Shown here in pieces: positions 1 through 5,158 of a stretch of 5,158 nt of DNA. The DNA is from Serpens sp035306625 (lineage in GTDB: Bacteria; Pseudomonadota; Gammaproteobacteria; Pseudomonadales; Pseudomonadaceae). Within the stretch, counting starts at the first letter, position 1. The number at the start of each line of letters is the position of its first letter. Under the pieces are notes generated by a model. The model was given only the letters and a program-made list of their open reading frames with translations. It was not told the origin of the DNA and made no database searches. The DNA is taken from assembly GCA_035306625.1 (NCBI GenBank), contig DATGNS010000052.1, positions 1-5,158 of the forward strand. Direction: 5' to 3'. Made by a program: the position numbers and the translations under genes.

Positions 1-827
1 GACATCACCATGCCCAGGGACTGGGCCCAGTCGGGCAGGGCGGTGTAGTGCAGGTGGTGCGGACCGGCCCAGATGTACAGGGTGATCAGCGCCCAGAAGT
101 GCACGATGGACAGGCGGTAGGAATAGACCGGACGGCCGGCCTGCTTCGGCACGAAGTAGTACATCATGCCCAGGAACGCGGTGGTCAGGAAGAAGCCCAC
201 GGCGTTGTGGCCGTACCACCACTGCACCATGGCGTCGGTGGCGCCGGCGTAGATGGAGTAGGACTTGGTGAGGGTGACCGGCATCTCAAGGTTGTTGACG
301 ATGTGCAGCATCGCCACAACGATGATGAAGGCACCGTAGAACCAGTTGCCTACGTACAGGTGCTTGACGTTGCGCTTCAGCAGGGTGCCGAAGAACACGA
401 CGCCGTAGGCGACCCAGACAACGGCGATCAGAATGTCGATCGGCCACTCCAGCTCGGCGTATTCCTTGCCGCCGGTCCAGCCCATGGGCAGGGAGATGGC
501 GGCGAGCAGGATCACCAGTTGCCAGCCCCAGAAGGTGAACGCGGCCAGCTTGGGCGCGAACAGCGTGGTCTGGCAGGTGCGCTGCACGGTGTAGTAGGAG
601 GTGGCAAACAGGGCGCAGCCGCCGAATGCGAAGATCACTGCGTTGGTGTGCAGTGGGCGCAGACGGCCGAAGCTGGTCCAGGGGAGATCGAAGTTGAGGG
701 CGGGCCAGGCCAACTGGGCGGCGATCAGGACGCCGACAAGCATCCCGACGATACCCCACACCACCGTCATGATGGCGAATTGGCGGACCACCTTGTAGTT
801 GTAGGCGGTACTGGTTGCTGTGTTCAT
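1..827 (-). CDS. ccoN: cbb3-type cytochrome c oxidase subunit I (CcoN), 3'-truncated by the window edge
   Basis: Catalytic heme-copper subunit of the inner-membrane cbb3 oxidase, which reduces O2 to water with electrons from CcoO/CcoP and pumps protons. I translated the minus strand from ATG at 825-827: 275 complete codons are present, out of about 475 usual for the family. The residue numbers match those reported for Pseudomonas stutzeri CcoN: H60 (low-spin heme b ligand, in RPLHTNAV), H207 (CuB ligand, in WWYGHNAV), Y251 (the Tyr cross-linked to H207), and H257 and H258 (CuB ligands, in IWAGPHHLH). E122, E125, Y223 and S240, discussed for proton transfer and structure, are also present. About seven hydrophobic membrane helices are visible, roughly at residues 16-40, 58-82, 95-115, 128-150, 161-180, 205-225 and 240-260. 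The remaining heme ligands (around H345/H347) lie outside the window, where ccoO and ccoP would be expected. The Anr box upstream favours the low-oxygen-induced copy (ccoN2-like); that assignment is inferred. Confidence 0.97.
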   Translation of the reverse strand, partial: MNTATSTAYNYKVVRQFAIMTVVWGIVGMLVGVLIAAQLAWPALNFDLPWTSFGRLRPLHTNAVIFAFGGCALFATSYYTVQRTCQTTLFAPKLAAFTFWGWQLVILLAAISLPMGWTGGKEYAELEWPIDILIAVVWVAYGVVFFGTLLKRNVKHLYVGNWFYGAFIIVVAMLHIVNNLEMPVTLTKSYSIYAGATDAMVQWWYGHNAVGFFLTTAFLGMMYYFVPKQAGRPVYSYRLSIVHFWALITLYIWAGPHHLHYTALPDWAQSLGMVM

Positions 828-834
828 GTATGGG

Positions 835-839
835 CTTCC
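835..839 (-). promoter_or_regulatory. ribosome binding site of ccoN
   Basis: On the minus strand GGAAG ends 7 bases before the ATG at 825-827. It is an acceptable though not perfect Shine-Dalgarno sequence. It supports this start together with the alignment of the conserved His/Tyr residues to their usual numbering. Confidence 0.6.
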
Positions 840-852
840 ATCCACGGTTTTG

Positions 853-872
853 GGCAGAGTGCTGCGTCTGCC
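853..872 (-). repeat. inverted repeat, possible stem-loop in the ccoN leader
   Basis: GGCAGA and TCTGCC form a perfect 6-base inverted repeat around an 8-base spacer (859-866). It lies 26-45 bases upstream of the ccoN start, inside the leader expected if transcription begins near 908 from the Anr-type promoter. No U-tract follows, so it is not a typical intrinsic terminator. Role unknown: an RNA hairpin affecting translation or stability, or a protein-binding site. Confidence 0.4.
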
Positions 873-874
873 AT

Positions 875-891
875 TTCCTGGAGGCCAGGAA
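875..891 (-). repeat. inverted repeat, second possible stem-loop in the ccoN leader
   Basis: TTCCTGG and CCAGGAA form a perfect 7-base inverted repeat around a 3-base spacer (882-884), enough for a tight hairpin in RNA of either strand. It is separated by only two bases from the inverted repeat at 853-872. It would sit about 18-34 bases into a ccoN transcript starting near 908. Role unknown. Confidence 0.45.
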
Positions 892-907
892 GCGACGGGT
901 TTGCAGC

Positions 908-912
908 GGAGA
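908..912 (+). promoter_or_regulatory. ribosome binding site of the alpha/beta hydrolase gene
   Basis: GGAGA lies 5 bases before the ATG at 918-920 within a purine-rich run (908-917). It is the only good Shine-Dalgarno sequence I see ahead of the hydrolase domain, and it decides the start chosen there. A GTG at 921 is a possible alternative, served by AGAAGG at 912-917 at a shorter distance. The site coincides with the predicted start of the divergent ccoN transcript. Confidence 0.55.
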
Positions 913-917
913 GAAGG

Positions 918-1619
918 ATGGTGAAACCCCATTGCCAGCATATTGACCCGGATCAATGTCCCCTCGGACCCCGCGGCGCGGCGGATGAAGCGGAACTGCG
1001 CTGGAATCGTCCGGCGGAAGGCGCGGCGGCGACCCTGATCCTGGCCCATGGCGCGGGTGCGCCGATGGACAGTCCGTTCATGGACGAGATCGCCGAGAGG
1101 CTGTGCGCATGCGGGATCGCCGTGGTGCGCTTCGAGTTTCCCTACATGGCGTCACGGCGGCATGGCGGCGGGCGTCGGCCTCCCGATCCGCAGGCGCGCC
1201 TGCTGGATTGCTGGCGGCAGGTGCATGGCCAGGTGCGGCAACAGGTCACGGGCGTGCTGGCGGCAGGCGGCAAGTCCATGGGCGGGCGCATGGCCAGCCT
1301 GCTGGCCGACGAACTGTCAGCCGATGCGCTGGTCTGCCTGGGCTATCCCTTCCATCCCGCGGGACGGCCGGAAAGGACCCGGGTGGAGCATCTGGCCGGG
1401 CTGCGCACCCCGACCCTCATCCTGCAGGGGGAGCGGGACGCGCTGGGCTCGCGGGAGGAAGTGGCCGGTTATCGGCTGGCGCCGAGCATCCAGCTGGAAT
1501 GGCTGGCCGCCGCCGACCACGACCTCAAGCCCCTGAAGCGCTCCGGCTTTACTCAGGCGCAGCACCTGCAGCACTGCGCCGAGCGAATCGCCGGCTTCCT
1601 GGCAGGCTTGAAGACGTAG
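918..1619 (+). CDS. alpha/beta hydrolase, KANL3/Tex30-like family (COG3571 type)
   Basis: Protein of 233 residues, close to the usual size of about 210-230 for this small cytoplasmic hydrolase family, whose substrates are largely unknown. The fold markers are in order: LILAHGAGAPMDS near residues 40-52 (first core strand and oxyanion-side loop, H44), RFEFPYM, the nucleophile elbow GKSMGG with S120, LILQGERD with the acidic residue D174, and ADHDLKP with H201. This gives a complete Ser-Asp-His triad, so an active serine hydrolase is likely. No signal peptide or membrane segment is visible. The start at 918 rests on the GGAGA ribosome site. The open frame continues upstream to about base 48, but that part is the antisense of ccoN and is not coding. 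The first 25 or so residues (rich in His, Cys, Pro) look unlike the rest and overlap the Anr box. The gene is divergent from ccoN and convergent with aer, so it is probably a single-gene unit. No substrate can be named. Confidence 0.85.
   Translation: MVKPHCQHIDPDQCPLGPRGAADEAELRWNRPAEGAAATLILAHGAGAPMDSPFMDEIAERLCACGIAVVRFEFPYMASRRHGGGRRPPDPQARLLDCWRQVHGQVRQQVTGVLAAGGKSMGGRMASLLADELSADALVCLGYPFHPAGRPERTRVEHLAGLRTPTLILQGERDALGSREEVAGYRLAPSIQLEWLAAADHDLKPLKRSGFTQAQHLQHCAERIAGFLAGLKT
943..956 (-). promoter_or_regulatory. Anr/FNR box upstream of ccoN
   Basis: On the minus strand this reads TTGATCCGGGTCAA, matching the FNR/Anr consensus TTGAT-N4-ATCAA at 9 of 10 positions. Its centre is 122.5 bases from the ccoN start codon. 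If Anr acts at the usual -41.5 position, transcription would begin near 908, giving a leader of about 81 bases. The base stretch 915-920 (CATCCT on the minus strand) then falls at -10, but it matches TATAAT at only 3 of 6 positions. Anr activates the cbb3-2 operon of P. aeruginosa at low oxygen (known for the family), so the site agrees with its neighbour. It lies within codons 9-13 of the divergent hydrolase gene if that gene starts at 918. Confidence 0.8.
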
Positions 1620-1657
1620 ACGGGCCGGCGGACGGGACTGTTCGCGACGCGCCTTGA

Positions 1658-3226
1658 TTAGCGGTTGAAACGTTCCACCAGCGCATGCTGGCCGCGCGCC
1701 GTGCCGTTGAGTTCATGGGCCAGCTGGGCGGTGCTGGCGGCTTCGCCGGCGGTGCGCTCGGCCAGTTGGGCGATGGTGTCGAGGTTGCGGTTGATTTCCA
1801 CGGCGGCGTCGCTCTGCTGCTCCGCGGCGGTAGCGATCTGCCCGGCCATGTCGGCAATGCGGTGCACCGCCTCGCCGATGCCGCCCAGGGCGCGGTCGGC
1901 GTTCAGCACCTGGGCGACGCTCTCGTCGGCCCGCTGGCGGCTGGTTTCCATGGCCTGCACGGCCTCTTCGGCAGTCTGCTGGAGGGCAGCGATCAGCTGA
2001 TGGATCTGCTCGGTGGAGTCGACGGTGCGCTGGGCCAGCTGGCGCACCTCGTCGGCCACCACGGCGAAGCCGCGGCCCGCCTCGCCGGCACGGGCGGCCT
2101 CGATGGCGGCGTTCAGGGCCAGCAGGTTGGTCTGGTCGGTGATGCCCTTGATCACGTCCACCACGCCGCCGATCTCGCTGCTGTCCTGGGCCAGGCGTGC
2201 CACGGTGGCGCTGGATTGCGCGGCGGCGGCGGAGAGCTGCTCGATGCTGCGGCTGGCCTGCTCGGCAATCATGCGGCCCTCGTCGGTGAGCGCCTTGGCC
2301 TGGCGGGTCGCCTCGGCGGTCTCGCCGATATGGCGGGCCACCTCCTGGGTGGCGGTGCTGAGCAGGCGGATCGATTCGGCCACCCGCTCGGTTTCCTGCA
2401 TCTGGTTGCGCAGGCCGCTGGAGCTGCTCTGCGCCAGTCGGTCGGCCTGGCCGGCCTGACTGCTCAGTTGTTCGGCAGTGTCCTGCAGGCGGGTCAGGCA
2501 GGTCTGCAAGTGCAACTGCTGGCTGATCATGGCCATTTCCAGCTGGGCGCTGATGCCCAGCCCGTCGGTGTACATGCGGGCGATCAGCGGGTCCGAAATG
2601 CCCTGGCTGCGCGCCAGGCTCAGCAGGCGACGCGGCCCGCGGGTCTGCCAGTAGAGGCCGGCCAGCCCCAGGGGGATGCACAGCAGCGCGGCGAGGGCGA
2701 AGCCCCAGATGCCGTCCAGCCAGGTGCCGATGGCGAAGCCGATCTGGCTGACCAGGATGAAGGGCAGCCAGTTGATCAGCACCGGCAGCCAGCGCGCTCG
2801 GCGCGGAACCGCCGGCTTGCCTTCATTGATGCGTCGATAGAGGGATTCGGCGCGGCGGATCTGCTCGGCGGTCGGCTTGCTGCGCACCGACTCGTAGCCG
2901 ATGACCTTGCCGTTCTCCAGCATCGGCACCACGTAGGCGTTCACCCAGTAGTGGTCGCCGTTCTTGCAGCGGTTCTTGACGATGCCCATCCAGGGCCTGC
3001 CCGCCTTGAGGGTTTCCCACATGTGGGCGAACACCGCCGGCGGCACGTCAGGGTGACGCACCAGGTTGTGCGGAGCGCGCATCAGCTCTTCCCGACTGAA
3101 GCCGCAGATCTCGATGAAGGCTTCGTTGCAATAGGTGATCCGCCCCTTGAGATCGGTAGTGGAAATCAGACGCCGGTCGGCCGGATAGACACGCTCGTGC
3201 TGGGTGATGGGCAGGTTCTTGCGCAT
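1658..3226 (-). CDS. aer: aerotaxis receptor Aer, PAS-domain methyl-accepting chemotaxis protein
   Basis: Energy-taxis transducer of 522 residues, near the length I recall for P. aeruginosa Aer. It senses redox state through a PAS-bound FAD and signals through CheA/CheW to the flagellar motor. The PAS domain spans about residues 15-115. It has the motif HNLVRHPDVP, in which R57, H58 and D60 fall at the same numbers as the FAD-binding-region residues of E. coli Aer, followed by GIVKNRCKNGDHYWVNA (81-97). A hydrophobic hairpin at about 147-193 anchors it in the inner membrane with almost no periplasmic part, as expected for Aer. A HAMP-like linker (about 194-245) leads to a long coiled-coil signalling domain. 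Its conserved tip, around residues 351-400, contains DQTNLLALNAAIEAARAGE. The C-terminus ends VERFNR, with no CheR-tethering pentapeptide. ATG at 3224-3226 is preceded by AGGA 6 bases away. In P. aeruginosa aer is reported to be Anr-regulated, but I see no canonical Anr box here. Same strand as acnA, 129 bases downstream. Confidence 0.96.
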   Translation of the reverse strand: MRKNLPITQHERVYPADRRLISTTDLKGRITYCNEAFIEICGFSREELMRAPHNLVRHPDVPPAVFAHMWETLKAGRPWMGIVKNRCKNGDHYWVNAYVVPMLENGKVIGYESVRSKPTAEQIRRAESLYRRINEGKPAVPRRARWLPVLINWLPFILVSQIGFAIGTWLDGIWGFALAALLCIPLGLAGLYWQTRGPRRLLSLARSQGISDPLIARMYTDGLGISAQLEMAMISQQLHLQTCLTRLQDTAEQLSSQAGQADRLAQSSSSGLRNQMQETERVAESIRLLSTATQEVARHIGETAEATRQAKALTDEGRMIAEQASRSIEQLSAAAAQSSATVARLAQDSSEIGGVVDVIKGITDQTNLLALNAAIEAARAGEAGRGFAVVADEVRQLAQRTVDSTEQIHQLIAALQQTAEEAVQAMETSRQRADESVAQVLNADRALGGIGEAVHRIADMAGQIATAAEQQSDAAVEINRNLDTIAQLAERTAGEAASTAQLAHELNGTARGQHALVERFNR

Positions 3227-3232
3227 TGGACA

Positions 3233-3236
3233 TCCT
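3233..3236 (-). promoter_or_regulatory. ribosome binding site of aer
   Basis: On the minus strand AGGA lies 6 bases before the ATG at 3224-3226. The N-terminus it defines (MRKNLPITQ) resembles that of known Aer proteins and puts the FAD-region residues at their usual numbers, so the start is well supported. Confidence 0.6.
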
Positions 3237-3246
3237 GTCGGAAGGG

Positions 3247-3259
3247 GGTTGGCCCAACC
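3247..3259 (-). repeat. short inverted repeat in the aer leader or promoter
   Basis: GGTTGG and CCAACC form a perfect 6-base inverted repeat around one base (3253). It lies 21-33 bases before the aer start and 10 bases upstream of its ribosome site. It could be an operator half-site pair or a small 5-bp hairpin in the mRNA. I do not recognise a regulator for it. Confidence 0.3.
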
Positions 3260-3274
3260 GAAACATCGAGTGGA

Positions 3275-3290
3275 TTTTTGACGTCAAAAA
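3275..3290. promoter_or_regulatory. 16-base perfect palindrome between acnA and aer, candidate operator
   Basis: TTTTTGACGTCAAAAA reads the same on both strands and is centred 56.5 bases upstream of the aer start codon. It stands out as an AT-rich block in GC-rich surroundings. It resembles an FNR/Anr box in its TTGA/TCAA halves, but they are only 2 bases apart instead of 6, so a canonical Anr site is excluded. It could be the operator of an unrecognised dimeric regulator. TTGACG also resembles a sigma-70 -35 element on both strands. A role in ending acnA transcription is less likely, because the A/T arms make only a weak hairpin. Confidence 0.45.
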
Positions 3291-3355
3291 ACAGCATGCA
3301 AAAAATGGCGCGAAGCATACCTGCTTTTGCGGGTGTCGTCGCTCGTCATTTCAGC

Positions 3356-5158
<1,803 letters not shown>

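Noticed and set aside
286..759. Minus-strand open frame of 157 codons
   Set aside because: It lies in another frame of the same strand as ccoN and gives an Arg-rich product with no domain; the ccoN frame explains this stretch.
48..917. Long plus-strand open frame running into the hydrolase gene
   Set aside because: It is antisense to ccoN, whose minus-strand frame has every conserved metal-ligand residue. The plus-strand translation there is low-complexity Gly/Asp/Val/His-rich sequence typical of a GC-rich shadow frame. Only the part from 918 is coding.
1620..1657. Bidirectional terminator between the convergent hydrolase and aer genes
   Set aside because: The 38-base gap is GC-rich, with no stable symmetric stem and no T-run on either strand.
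1713..2681. Long minus-strand open frame of 322 codons
   Set aside because: An alternative frame inside aer, rich in Arg/Pro/Gly, caused by GC-rich codon bias. The aer frame carries the chemoreceptor signature.
3275..3290. Canonical Anr/FNR box upstream of aer
   Set aside because: The halves TTGA and TCAA are separated by 2 bases, whereas FNR/Anr needs 6 between them; shifting the alignment leaves too few matching bases.
3300..3328. Intrinsic terminator of acnA
   Set aside because: On the minus strand a 5-bp stem (AAGCA/TGCTT, 3313-3326) is followed by GC-rich bases before the T-run near 3300-3305. The stem is weak and not adjacent to the T-run, so a Rho-independent terminator is not supported.

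Overview
The window looks like ordinary chromosomal core sequence from a high-GC gammaproteobacterium, most likely a Pseudomonas or a close relative such as Stutzerimonas. The reasons are the strong Pseudomonas-like identity of the cbb3 oxidase subunit, the Aer-type aerotaxis receptor and the AcnA-type aconitase, the uniformly GC-rich codon use, and the gene order ccoN / aer / acnA, which I recall from the Pseudomonas aeruginosa region around PA1557-PA1562. The species is inferred from recall, not from a search.

Layout. Bases 1-827 (minus strand) hold the first 275 codons of ccoN, the catalytic subunit of cbb3-type cytochrome c oxidase; its 3' part lies beyond base 1. Bases 828-917 form the divergent intergenic region, with two adjacent inverted repeats that would lie in the ccoN leader. 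A near-perfect Anr/FNR box (943-956) is placed correctly to drive ccoN and falls inside the first codons of the divergent gene. Bases 918-1619 (plus strand) encode a small alpha/beta hydrolase of the KANL3/Tex30-like family with an intact Ser-Asp-His triad. After a 38-base convergent gap, aer (1658-3226, minus strand) encodes a PAS-containing methyl-accepting aerotaxis receptor. A 129-base gap follows, carrying a 16-base perfect palindrome and a second short inverted repeat. Bases 3356-5158 (minus strand) hold the C-terminal two thirds of acnA, whose start lies beyond the window.

How the genes fit together. Three of the four genes concern respiration and oxygen: CcoN reduces O2 at the end of the respiratory chain, Aer steers the cell by redox state, and AcnA is an Fe-S enzyme of the TCA cycle that feeds that chain. 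The Anr box suggests that ccoN is induced at low oxygen, as is known for the second cbb3 operon of P. aeruginosa. The hydrolase has no evident link to this theme.

I found no mobile element, CRISPR array, RNA gene or unknown multi-gene system. The points worth a second look are small regulatory ones in the two intergenic regions.
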